Source of the DNA: Micromonospora sp. WMMD1120
Lineage (GTDB): Bacteria > Actinomycetota > Actinomycetes > Mycobacteriales > Micromonosporaceae
DNA length: 64,000 nt
Direction: 5' to 3'
Assembly: GCF_029626235.1 (NCBI RefSeq)
Contig: NZ_JARUBO010000005.1
Coordinates: forward strand, 4,062,501 to 4,126,500
The first letter of the stretch is position 1, and each line of letters begins with the position of its first letter. This document shows, piece by piece, positions 20,244 to 29,887 of the stretch. The notes beneath the pieces were generated by a model. The model did not search any database. It was not told the DNA's origin and saw only the letters and a list, made by a program, of their open reading frames with translations. A program made the translations under genes and the position numbers.

Positions 20244-21251
20244 ATGGCCGTCCACGGTCCCGCGATGACGGACGTCGCCCGTCTCGCCGGTGTCTCCCAT
20301 CAAACCGTGTCGCGGGTGCTCAACGGGCACCCCAACGTCCGTGAGCAGACCCGGCTGCGGGTGCGGGCGGCGATCGCCGAACTCGGCTACCGCCCCAACG
20401 GCGCGGCACGCGCGTTGGTGACCGGTCGATCGCAGGTCATCGGTGTGGTCGCGCAGAACACGACGCTCTACGGCCCGGCCTCGCTGCTCGCCGCGCTGGA
20501 GCAGACCGCCGCCGAGGAGGGCTTCGCGGTCAGCGTCGGCAGTGTGCGCAACCTCGACCACCGTTCCATCTCGGCAGCCGTCGAGCGGCACCTGTCGCAC
20601 CGGGTCGCCGGCATCGTGGTCATCGCGCCGGTCGAGTCGGCGGGTGAGGCGTTGGCCCGCCTGCCGCAGGACGTCCCGCTGGTCACTGTCGACGGTGACC
20701 CGAGCGGGCCGGTGCCGTTGGTGACCGTCGACCAGGTGGCGGGCGCGCGAGCGGCCACCCAACATCTGCTCGACGCGGGCCACCGCACCGTGTGGCACGT
20801 CTCCGGGCCGTCCGACTGGTTCGACAGCGTGGGGCGGATCGACGGCTGGCGGCAGGCGCTGCTGGCCGCCGGACTGGAACCGCCACCGCCGATGCCGGGG
20901 GACTGGTCCGCCGCCTCGGGCTACCGGTCGGGGCAGATGTTGGCACGGATGCCGGAGGTCACCGCCGTCTTCACCGCCAACGACCACCTCGCGCTGGGCG
21001 TGCTGCGGGCGTTGCACGAGTTCGGCCGGCGGGTGCCGGGCGACATCAGCGTCGTCGGCTTCGACGACGTGCCGGAGGCGGCATACTTCATCCCTCCGCT
21101 GACCACTGTGCGGCCGGACTTCGACGCGGTGGCACGCGCGAGCCTGCAGATGCTGCTGACCCAGATCGAGTCGGGCACCGGTGGAGCGCTGCGGCAGACG
21201 ATCGCGCCGGCCCTGGTCGCCCGCGAGAGCGTCGGCCCGCCGCGGCACTGA
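20244..21251 (+). CDS. LacI-family transcriptional regulator (probable regulator of the arabinose region)
   Basis: This 335-residue repressor has an N-terminal LacI helix-turn-helix (MTDVARLAGVSHQTVSRVLNG, residues 8-28) and hinge (YRPNGAARALVTGRS). A periplasmic-binding-protein-like sugar-sensing domain follows, with TANDHLALGVLRAL and SVVGFDDVPEA. GGGGGGAGCGAA precedes ATG 20244. It sits between the GH43 and GH27 genes, both of which carry the same LacI-type operator, so it is the best candidate for the factor binding TGTTANCGNTAACA. No such site lies in front of its own gene, so autoregulation is not indicated. Confidence 0.92.
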   Translation: MAVHGPAMTDVARLAGVSHQTVSRVLNGHPNVREQTRLRVRAAIAELGYRPNGAARALVTGRSQVIGVVAQNTTLYGPASLLAALEQTAAEEGFAVSVGSVRNLDHRSISAAVERHLSHRVAGIVVIAPVESAGEALARLPQDVPLVTVDGDPSGPVPLVTVDQVAGARAATQHLLDAGHRTVWHVSGPSDWFDSVGRIDGWRQALLAAGLEPPPPMPGDWSAASGYRSGQMLARMPEVTAVFTANDHLALGVLRALHEFGRRVPGDISVVGFDDVPEAAYFIPPLTTVRPDFDAVARASLQMLLTQIESGTGGALRQTIAPALVARESVGPPRH

Positions 21252-21434
21252 CGACGGCGCGGCGCCGACGCTGGGCGACGCGGTGGTAGCTATCCGTAGG
21301 CGTCAATGTCACGAAGTCTTGTGCATAAGACGTGCGTCGATCGGACCTGGCACCTCACGCATCGATTATTGATGATGCCGATGCGGGAAGGTATTGAACC
21401 TCGTGAAATGTCGCCGTAACATGACTGGCGTCGC

Positions 21435-21448
21435 TGTTAACGCTAACA
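21435..21448. promoter_or_regulatory. LacI-type operator upstream of GH27
   Basis: TGTTAACGCTAACA is a near-perfect palindrome 75 bases before the GH27 start. It matches the operators at araB, GH43 and chvE. Confidence 0.65.
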
Positions 21449-21523
21449 AAGATTGGCGTCCGGCTATCAGTCCGCTGACCGGCGATCCTCAACACGGGCG
21501 GGCGCCACCGACGAGGAGGCTCG

Positions 21524-23170
21524 ATGAACCGCATCACCCGAGGTCGACGATGGGGCAGTGTGCTGGCGGCGGGACTGCTGCTGGCCGGCGCCCTGGTCGG
21601 CCTGCGTGCCCCCGCCGCCCAGGCGCTGGACAACGGCGTGGCGCGCACTCCCCCGATGGGGTGGAATTCGTGGAACACGTTCGGCTGCAACATCAACGAG
21701 TCGCTGATCCGGACGATGGCTGACGCGATCGTCAGCAGTGGGATGCGCGATGCGGGCTACCAGTACGTCGTCGTCGACGACTGCTGGTTCAACCCCAACC
21801 GGGACAGCTCGGGCAACCTCCAGGGCGACCCGACCCGGTTCCCCAGCGGAATGAAGGCGCTCGGCGACTACCTGCATGCCCGCAACCTCAAGTTCGGTCT
21901 CTACCAGGTGCCCGTCGACAAGACCTGCGCCCAGTACTTCGGCGCCTACCCGGGCGCGACCGGCAGCCGGGGCCACGAGGTCCAGGACGCCCGGCAGTTC
22001 GCCGCCTGGGGAGTGGACTTCCTGAAGTACGACTGGTGCTCGCCGGAGGGCAGCATCAACGACCAGGTGACCACCTTCGCCAAGATGCGCGACGCGCTGG
22101 CCGCCACCGGCCGACCGATCGTCTACAGCATCAACCCGAACAGCATCCACGCCAAGACCGGCCCGCAGCGCAACTGGGGCGACGTGGCCAACATGTGGCG
22201 GACCACCGAGGACATCACCAACGCCTGGGACACCGGCCAGACCAACGGCTACCCGATGGGTATCCAGAACATCATCAACGTGACGGTGCCGTTGGCCTCG
22301 TACGCGCGTCCGGGTGGGTTCAACGACCCGGACATGATGGAGGTCGGCAACGGCGGAATGAACGACACGGAGATGCGCAGCCACTTCGCGATGTGGTCGA
22401 TCATGGCGTCGCCGCTGATCGCCGGCAACGACATCCGCAACATGACCGCCGCGACGCGGACCATCCTCAACAACGCCAACCTGATCGCCATCAACCAGGA
22501 CTCCCTCGGGTTGCAGGGGACGCAGGTGTCGTTCGACGGCACGCGCCGGGTGCTGGCCAAGCGGCTCGCCAACGGTGACGTCGCCGTCGCGCTGTTCAAC
22601 CAGGGCTCCTCGACGACGACGATCTCCACCACGGCCGCCGCCATCGGCAAGTCCGGCTCGTCGTTCACCCTCGTGGAGGCGTGGACCGGCACCACCAGCT
22701 CCAGCACCGGGACCATCAGCGCCAGCGTCCCCGGGCACGGCACGGTGGTCTACCGGGTCAGTGGTGGTGGAACGACCACCCCGCCGCCGACCACGTCGAG
22801 CGCCCTCGTCAGCGCCTCCTCCGGCCGCTGCCTGGATGTGCCGCAGAGCAACACCGCCAACGGCACCCAGCCGGTGATCTGGGACTGCAACGGCGCCGCC
22901 AACCAGAACTGGACCGCCAACGGTCAGGCCCTGCAGTCGCTCGGCAAGTGCCTGGACGCGCCGACGAACGCCACGGCCGGGTCCAAGGTGCAGCTCTGGG
23001 ACTGCAACGGCGGGGCCAACCAGCGGTGGACCAGCAACACCAACGGCACGATCAGTAACGTGCAGACCGGGCTCTGCCTGGACGTGAACAACAACGCCAC
23101 GGCCAACGGCACCACGGTGATCCTCTGGACCTGCACGGGCGCGGCCAACCAGCGCTGGTCGCGGCGGTAG
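21524..23170 (+). CDS. Secreted GH27 glycosidase (alpha-galactosidase / beta-L-arabinopyranosidase family) with CBM13
   Basis: This 548-residue protein has a signal peptide (residues 1-35), a GH27 barrel opening TPPMGWNSWNTFGCNI (about 40-310), a C-terminal beta domain (320-415), a Thr/Pro linker and a ricin-type CBM13 (425-548). It keeps the substrate motif DDCW (85-88), the nucleophile Asp170 (KYDWC) and the acid/base Asp230 (WRTTED). The usual Y-x-D-x-G after the third strand is changed to YQVPVD. GH27 includes alpha-galactosidases and beta-L-arabinopyranosidases; DDCW argues for galactosidase, while regulon membership with araBDA argues for arabinopyranosidase. Specificity is left open. 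Confidence 0.9.
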   Translation: MNRITRGRRWGSVLAAGLLLAGALVGLRAPAAQALDNGVARTPPMGWNSWNTFGCNINESLIRTMADAIVSSGMRDAGYQYVVVDDCWFNPNRDSSGNLQGDPTRFPSGMKALGDYLHARNLKFGLYQVPVDKTCAQYFGAYPGATGSRGHEVQDARQFAAWGVDFLKYDWCSPEGSINDQVTTFAKMRDALAATGRPIVYSINPNSIHAKTGPQRNWGDVANMWRTTEDITNAWDTGQTNGYPMGIQNIINVTVPLASYARPGGFNDPDMMEVGNGGMNDTEMRSHFAMWSIMASPLIAGNDIRNMTAATRTILNNANLIAINQDSLGLQGTQVSFDGTRRVLAKRLANGDVAVALFNQGSSTTTISTTAAAIGKSGSSFTLVEAWTGTTSSSTGTISASVPGHGTVVYRVSGGGTTTPPPTTSSALVSASSGRCLDVPQSNTANGTQPVIWDCNGAANQNWTANGQALQSLGKCLDAPTNATAGSKVQLWDCNGGANQRWTSNTNGTISNVQTGLCLDVNNNATANGTTVILWTCTGAANQRWSRR

Positions 23171-23221
23171 CCGATCGGGCGTCGCGCCCGACCGGGTCGC
23201 GGCAGCCGATCTGAACGCTGG

Positions 23222-23254
23222 TGCCCGCGGACGACACGCCGTCGTCCGCGGGCA
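23222..23254 (+). terminator. Hairpin terminator after GH27
   Basis: A 14-bp perfect stem (23222-23235 with 23241-23254) with a 5-base loop lies 52 bases after the GH27 stop. Confidence 0.6.
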
Positions 23255-23443
23255 TCGGTCTGTCCGGCGCCGGGTCGTCGGGCGCCGGTCGGTCCGGCGA
23301 CCGATCCGCCGGGGTGGTCTGTCGGGCGTCGCCGCGATGATGCAGAGTCGTCATGTTCCGCCCTTCCGGCGGATCGACCACATGACTACGCTCGCCTGGA
23401 TGCTCCGTTACGAGACCGTGACACCGGTATTTCCGGCCAGGTG

Positions 23444-23472
23444 TTGACGCAATCTATGTGAGCGCTAACACT
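23444..23472 (+). promoter_or_regulatory. chvE promoter with overlapping LacI-type operator
   Basis: TTGACG (23444-23449), a 16-base spacer and TAACAC (23466-23471) form a promoter. TGTGAGCGCTAACA (23457-23470) covers the spacer and the -10, where a bound repressor would block polymerase. It is almost identical to the araB promoter arrangement. Confidence 0.65.
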
Positions 23473-23532
23473 ACCCGAAAGATGACAGTTGGCCCCGGCA
23501 GTCGGCGGGGGAGTCCAAGAGAGGAGAACCCC

Positions 23533-24675
23533 GTGGGCAGGAGATTCCTGGTTGCTCTCAGCACCGCGGCACTGGCGTTGAGCCTGACGGCGTGCAGTGG
23601 TGAGGGCGCGGGTGGCGGTGGTGACACCGGCAGTGACAAGCCCGGCGACCTGACCATCGGCGTGTCGATGCCGACCCAGACGTCCGAGCGGTGGATCGCC
23701 GACGGCAACGCGGTGAAGTCGAAGCTGGAGGCGAAGGGCTACAAGGTCGACCTCCAGTACGCCGGCGACGACATCCCCACCCAGTCGCAGCAGGTCGACC
23801 AGATGATCACCCGGGGCGCGGACGTCCTGGTCATCGCGGCGATCGACGGCACCGCGCTCAGCAGCCAGTTGCAGGCTGCCGCTGACGCGAAGATCCCGGT
23901 CATCTCCTACGACCGGCTCATCCGCGGCAGCAAGAACGTCGACTTCTACGTCAGCTTCGACAACTACAAGGTCGGCGTCGCCCAGGCCACCGGCCTGCTC
24001 GTCGGCCTCGGCCTGCAGAACAAGGACGGTTCGAAGGGCACGGCGAAGGGCCCGTTCAACATCGAGCTGTTCGCGGGTTCGCTGGACGACAACAACACCC
24101 AGTTCTTCTTCGGCGGCGCGATGGACACGCTGAAGCCGTTCATCGAGAACGGCACGCTGCGGGTGAAGTCCAAGCAGACCACCATCGAGCAGGTGGCCAC
24201 CCTGCGCTGGCAGCAGGAGACGGCGCAGAAGCGCATGGAGGACCTGCTGACCTCCAGCTACAACGACGGCTCGAAGGTCGACGGCGTGCTCTCCCCGTAC
24301 GACGGCATCTCCCGGGGCATCATCACCGCCCTGCAGAACGCCGGCTACGGCACCGCGGCCAAGAAGCTCCCGGCGGTGACCGGCCAGGACGCCGAGATCG
24401 CGTCGATCAAGCTGATCAACGACGGGGTGCAGACCTGCACCGTCTTCAAGGACACCCGTCTGCTGGCCGAGCAGGCCGTGAACGCCGCCGAGGCGTTCCT
24501 GCAGAAGAAGCAGCCGCAGGCCAACGACACGCAGACGTACAACAACGGCGTCAAGGTCGTTCCGTCCTACCTGCTGCCGATCGTCACGGTCTACAAGGAC
24601 GACATCAAGACCGCGCTGATCGACTCCGGCTACTGGACGGCGGAAGAGGTCGCCGCCGGTCAGGCCAAGAAGTAA
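23533..24675 (+). CDS. chvE: Multiple-monosaccharide ABC transporter substrate-binding lipoprotein, ChvE-like
   Basis: This 380-residue binding protein has a lipobox (LSLTACSG, Cys about residue 21) and a ribose-binding-protein fold. It resembles ChvE, which binds arabinose, xylose, galactose and related sugars: VSMPTQTSERWIADG, YAGDDIPTQSQQVDQMI, YDRLIRGSKNVDFYVSFDN and VTGQDAEIASIKLI. The start is GTG 23533 with AGGAG seven bases upstream; upstream in-frame codons overlap the operator and are rejected. It is followed by its ATPase and permease. Confidence 0.92.
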   Translation: MGRRFLVALSTAALALSLTACSGEGAGGGGDTGSDKPGDLTIGVSMPTQTSERWIADGNAVKSKLEAKGYKVDLQYAGDDIPTQSQQVDQMITRGADVLVIAAIDGTALSSQLQAAADAKIPVISYDRLIRGSKNVDFYVSFDNYKVGVAQATGLLVGLGLQNKDGSKGTAKGPFNIELFAGSLDDNNTQFFFGGAMDTLKPFIENGTLRVKSKQTTIEQVATLRWQQETAQKRMEDLLTSSYNDGSKVDGVLSPYDGISRGIITALQNAGYGTAAKKLPAVTGQDAEIASIKLINDGVQTCTVFKDTRLLAEQAVNAAEAFLQKKQPQANDTQTYNNGVKVVPSYLLPIVTVYKDDIKTALIDSGYWTAEEVAAGQAKK

Positions 24676-24681
24676 GCCAAT

Positions 24682-24714
24682 CGTCGGGCCCGGCGGTCAC
24701 CGCCGGGCCCGACG
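24682..24714 (+). terminator. Intercistronic hairpin after chvE
   Basis: A perfect 15-bp stem (24682-24696 with 24700-24714) and 3-base loop start 6 bases after the chvE stop, exactly the position of the hairpin after the ytfQ-like gene. It probably protects the upstream mRNA and sets a higher level for the binding protein. Confidence 0.6.
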
Positions 24715-24756
24715 TCTGGGCGGAGGACGTCCAGACCTCACCGGAGGACAGTGACA

Positions 24757-26291
<1,535 letters not shown>

Positions 26292-26295
<4 letters not shown>

Positions 26296-27542
26296 CCAGC
26301 ATCAAGACCCCTTCGACGGAGCGTCCGACGCCACCGGAGAGCACACCCGCCGCCGCCCTGCACAGCGGGACGAGCGACCTGCGGGCGCTGGTGTTGAACA
26401 ACCTGCGACAGAGCGGCATCTACGTCGCCCTGGTCGTCATCGTCGCGCTCTTCGCGGTGCTGACCGACGGGGTGCTGCTGAGCCCCGGCAACATCACCAA
26501 CATCGTGCTCCAGTACTCGTACATCCTGGTGCTGGCGATCGGCATGGTCATCCTGATCATCGGTGGGCACATCGACCTGTCGGTCGGGTCGGTGGTCGCG
26601 TTGACCGGAGCGGTCTCCGCGGTCCTGGTGATCCAGCAGGGTCACCCGTGGTGGATCGGCGTGCTGGCTGCGCTGGCCGTGGGCATCGCGGTCGGAGCGT
26701 GGCACGGCTTCTGGGTGGCGTACGCGGGCATCCCGGCCTTCATCGTGACCCTGGCCGGCATGCTGCTGTTCCGGGGTCTCACCCTCCGGGTGCTCGACAA
26801 CATCTCGCTGTCGCCGTTCCCCGCCGAGTACCAGAAGGTCGCCGCGGGCTTCCTCAACGGCCTGCTCGGTGGCAACGGGTTCGACGCCTTCACGTTGCTG
26901 ATCGGCGCGATCGCCGTCGCCGGGTACGCGGTGAGTGGGTTCCGCACCCGGGTGGCGCGGATCCGCTACCAGCAGCCTGTGGAGTCGTTCCCGCTGTTCG
27001 TCGCCCGGGTCGTGGTGGTCGGTTCGGTCATCATGTACTTCGCCTGGCAGTTGGCGCACGCCCGCGGTCTGCCGATCGTGTTGATCATCCTGGCGTTCCT
27101 GGTGCTGGTCTACGGCCTGCTCACCCGGCGTACCGTCTTCGGTCGTCAGGTCTACGCGATCGGCGGCAACCTGTCGGCGGCGGCGCTGTCCGGGGTGAAG
27201 GTGCGCACCGTCAACTTCTGGATGTTCGTCAACATGGGCTTCCTGGCGGCGGTGGCTGGCGTCATCTACTCGTCGCGGTCCAACGGCGCACAGCCCGCGG
27301 CCGGCAACATGTTCGAGTTGGACGCGATCGCCGCGGCCTTCATCGGCGGCGCGGCGGTCACCGGCGGTGTCGGCACCGTGGTGGGCGCGATGGTCGGTGG
27401 TCTGATCATGGCGGTGATGAGCAACGGCATGCAGCTGATGGGCATCGACCAGTCGACGCAGTCGGTGGTGAAGGGCCTGGTGCTGCTCGTCGCTGTCGCC
27501 TTCGACGTCTACAACAAGCGCCGGGCCGGCACGGCCCGCTGA
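26292..27542 (+). CDS. mmsB: Multiple-monosaccharide ABC transporter permease
   Basis: This 416-residue permease has an N-terminal cytoplasmic stretch of about 40 residues and ten or more hydrophobic segments. The family motifs [16 protein letters not shown] and [24 protein letters not shown] are present. An insertion with two extra membrane segments between about residues 205 and 260 is normal for the MmsB/GguB group and explains the length. It ends the chvE operon; a 17-bp hairpin follows. Confidence 0.92.
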
Positions 27543-27557
27543 CGGCTCGACAGCACC

Positions 27558-27597
27558 CACGCGCGCCCCTGCCCGTCCGCGGGCAGGGGCGCGCGTG
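27558..27597 (+). terminator. Hairpin terminator after mmsB
   Basis: A perfect 17-bp stem (27558-27574 with 27581-27597) has a 6-base loop and is followed by CTTCTC; it lies 15 bases after the permease stop. Confidence 0.7.
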
Positions 27598-27780
27598 CTT
27601 CTCGGCCGTGCTCGCGCCGCCGGCCACCTCCCCTCGCCAGGGTCGGACTTCATCCGTCGCGGCGCTGTAGAGCTGCCCCGGATATGGGGCGTGGGCGCCG
27701 AGGCCGCCGCCGAGGAGCCCAGCGGATACGGAAGTGCCGGCGCCGTTGGCGCTGTCCCACTGCTGGATGGGCCTCGTCTC

Positions 27781-28064
27781 GTGCGGTGCTGTAGAGCTGC
27801 CCCGGAGACGGGGCGCGGTGCGACTGCGTGCCCGCGGCGACGTTGTGCCTGCCGCAACGTTGTGCCTGCCGCGACGTTGTGCCACTGCCATGACTGGGCG
27901 CGGCCGGTCGCCTCGTCAGCTCGTGCGGTGCTGTAGAGCTGCCCCGGAGACGGGGCGCGGCGCGACTCCGTGCCCGCGACGACGTTGTGCCTGCCGCGGC
28001 GTTGTGCCTGCCGCGGCGTTGTGCCACTACCACGACTGCGCGTCGCCGGTCGCCTCGTCAGCAG
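27781..28064. repeat. 142-bp tandem duplication inside the repeat island
   Basis: The segment 27781-27922 is repeated, with scattered substitutions, at 27923-28064. Each unit starts GTGCGGTGCTGTAGAGC and carries three spaced CGTTGTGCC motifs. The last unit breaks off after GCCTCGTCAGC. Confidence 0.75.
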
Positions 28065-28074
28065 GGCCAACCGG

Positions 28075-28121
28075 AGATCTTGGCCAGGCCTGTCCGGAAA
28101 GGACGGACCTGGCCAAGATCT
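28075..28121. repeat. Long hairpin with perfect 14-bp arms
   Basis: The arms AGATCTTGGCCAGG (28075-28088) and CCTGGCCAAGATCT (28108-28121) pair perfectly, and most of the 19 inner bases can extend the stem. It resembles a REP-type palindrome and abuts the tandem repeats. Confidence 0.7.
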
Positions 28122-28134
28122 GCCGTGGGCCGTG

Positions 28135-28182
28135 GGCCGTGGGCCGGGGTGGCCGTGGGCCGGGGTGGCCGTGGGCCGGGGT
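28135..28182. repeat. Three perfect tandem copies of a 16-bp unit
   Basis: GGCCGTGGGCCGGGGT is repeated three times without change, preceded by partial CCGTGGG units. Confidence 0.8.
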
Positions 28183-28299
28183 GGCCGGTGCTCACGCTCC
28201 GCCGTGCTGCCCCATATCCGGGGCAGCTCTACAGGGCGCGGCTCCCGGACCTGCCCCCGCCGTCGGCCGGTCGGTCCGGCCGTCCGGCGGTCTCGTCGG

Positions 28300-29673
28300 T
28301 CAGTGGCAGTTGCCGGTGCCGCTGTCGGTGTAGCTCTGCCCGGCGACCGGCACGAACTGCCAGTCGTAGCTGCCGGAGTGCAGGGTGAACTTCAGTACGC
28401 CCCAGGCCGAGCTGTTGCGCGCCTCGCTGTTGGGCTGGATGGTGCCGAAGCCGTAGTGGCTGGCGCCGCCCATGCCGGCCACGAAGCTGCGCAGACCCCG
28501 GCTGGAGTCGGCGCCACCGGACGGGTTCATCGGCGCGAACCGCTCGTACACGTGGTTGTGCCCCCAGACCACGACGTCGGCGTTGTAGTCGTAGAGCGCC
28601 TGGTAGAGCGGTCGGGTCGACGTCGACGGCGCGTGGTTGGAGCTGGACGTGAACAGCGGGTGGTGCCAGTACGCGATGGTGCACGGCTTGCTGCTGGCGG
28701 CCAGGTCGGCGCGCAGCCACTGCTCCTGCGCCGAGCCGGCCGACATGCTGATGTTCGAGTTCAACGACACGACGTGCCAGTTGCCGAGGTCGTACGAGTA
28801 GTAGCCCCGCCCGCTCGGGCCGGCGTTCGTACCGAAGTAGTTGTAGTAGCCGGTCGCGCCGGACGTGTTGTAGTCGTGGTTGCCCGGCGACGGGCGGGTG
28901 CGGCTCTTGTGCCGACCCCAGGTGGGCTCGTAGTAGCTGGCGAACTGCGACGCGGTGCCGCTGTCGTAGACGTTGTCACCGGTGGTGAAGACCGTGCCGG
29001 AGATGTTGTCGAGCAGCGCCGCGGTGGCGCTGTCCCCGGAGCCGGAGTCGGCGATGTCGCCGGCGCCGACGAGCACCGGGTCCCCGGTGGGCGGCGTGGT
29101 GGTGCCGGTGGTGACCACCAGCTGCGGGGCGTCCGCGCCGGACTCGCGGGTGTCGTAGTACGCGCCGTCGCCGCTGGCCGAGGTGGCACCGAAGCTGTAC
29201 GTGCCGTTGCCCGTGACGGCCGAGGTGACGTCGATCTCGTACCAGGTGTTGCCGCTGACCGCGCCGATCGTGCCGAGCGTGGCGCCGTCGATGGCCGGCT
29301 GGTTGTTCCAGGTGGTCCCGGTCTCCGACCACGTCGTGTTGGACATCCGGCGGAACGTGCCACCGGCGTCGCTGCCGCTGTTGCCGCTGATCGTGCGCAG
29401 CCGCAACTTCGCGCTGGTGACAGTGCCGCTGACATTGCTCACTGTGAAGCGCAGGAACGAGCGGCGTACCGGTGAGTTGTCGACGACGAACTGGGTGGCC
29501 GTGCCGTAGTTGGTGGCGGCGGTGTCGTTCTGCACGTAGGTGTCGGCGACGGGCGTGAACGTCACGCTCGCCGCCGACGCCACGCCGGCGCCGGTCACGA
29601 CGAGGGCGGTCGCGCCGAGGACCACAGTGGCCACTCCCAGCGTCACCGACCGACGGGGGGATCGAATGTCCAT
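28300..29673 (-). CDS. Secreted metallophosphoesterase with N-terminal DNRLRE-type beta-sandwich domain
   Basis: This 457-residue protein has a signal peptide (residues 1-33, ending GVASAA), an N-terminal DNRLRE/CBM96-like beta-sandwich (about 35-165, ADTYVQNDTAATNYGT and a WNNQP motif), a Thr/Pro linker and a calcineurin-like phosphoesterase domain (about 180-457). All metal-binding motifs are present: GAGDIADSG, TTGDNVYD, PGNHDYN, WHHPLF and GHNHVYERF. It probably hydrolyses extracellular phosphoesters. ATG 29673 follows AAGGAGTCCTGG. It is convergent with the mmsB operon across the repeat island and divergent from the MFS gene. Confidence 0.9.
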   Translation of the reverse strand: MDIRSPRRSVTLGVATVVLGATALVVTGAGVASAASVTFTPVADTYVQNDTAATNYGTATQFVVDNSPVRRSFLRFTVSNVSGTVTSAKLRLRTISGNSGSDAGGTFRRMSNTTWSETGTTWNNQPAIDGATLGTIGAVSGNTWYEIDVTSAVTGNGTYSFGATSASGDGAYYDTRESGADAPQLVVTTGTTTPPTGDPVLVGAGDIADSGSGDSATAALLDNISGTVFTTGDNVYDSGTASQFASYYEPTWGRHKSRTRPSPGNHDYNTSGATGYYNYFGTNAGPSGRGYYSYDLGNWHVVSLNSNISMSAGSAQEQWLRADLAASSKPCTIAYWHHPLFTSSSNHAPSTSTRPLYQALYDYNADVVVWGHNHVYERFAPMNPSGGADSSRGLRSFVAGMGGASHYGFGTIQPNSEARNSSAWGVLKFTLHSGSYDWQFVPVAGQSYTDSGTGNCH

Positions 29674-29767
29674 CCAGGACTCCTTACATCGCGGGAAGAG
29701 CGCAAGGAATGTAGGAGAGTCGACGGTCCGGTGGGCCACTGCCACATGAACAGTACGCTCAGACAGT

Positions 29768-29785
29768 CAAACATCTCGATGTTTG
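29768..29785. promoter_or_regulatory. 18-bp palindrome in the phosphoesterase/MFS divergent promoter
   Basis: CAAACATCTCGATGTTTG has perfect 8-bp arms around TC and lies in the intergenic region between divergent genes. The same GATGTT half-site recurs as inverted pairs at 39993-40030 and 59092-59113. Confidence 0.55.
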
Positions 29786-29887
29786 TCGGATGTTCACCCG
29801 CCGCACGCCTGCCGGACCCCGACGAGCCCTTGCCGCCCCCGCGCCCGGTCGCCACGATGGCTGACCGTCAGCTACCGACCGGAGGAG

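Larger units (their letters stand above)
27664..28233. repeat. Non-coding repeat island with 26-bp perfect terminal inverted repeats
   Basis: The 26-base sequence at 27664-27689 (starts CTGTAGAGCTGCCCC) recurs as an exact reverse complement at 28208-28233. Two more forward copies with small changes are at 27789-27814 and 27931-27956. Each copy holds an inner palindrome (GCCCC-N6-GGGGC). No convincing gene lies inside, though Ala/Arg-rich frames are open by composition. It separates the sugar operon from the convergent phosphoesterase. Confidence 0.75.

Noticed and set aside
27600..29475. Possible genes in the repeat island (several open frames up to 500 codons)
   Set aside because: The frames exist because the repeats lack stops; they are Arg/Ala/Gly-rich, change frame between repeats and run antisense into the phosphoesterase gene.
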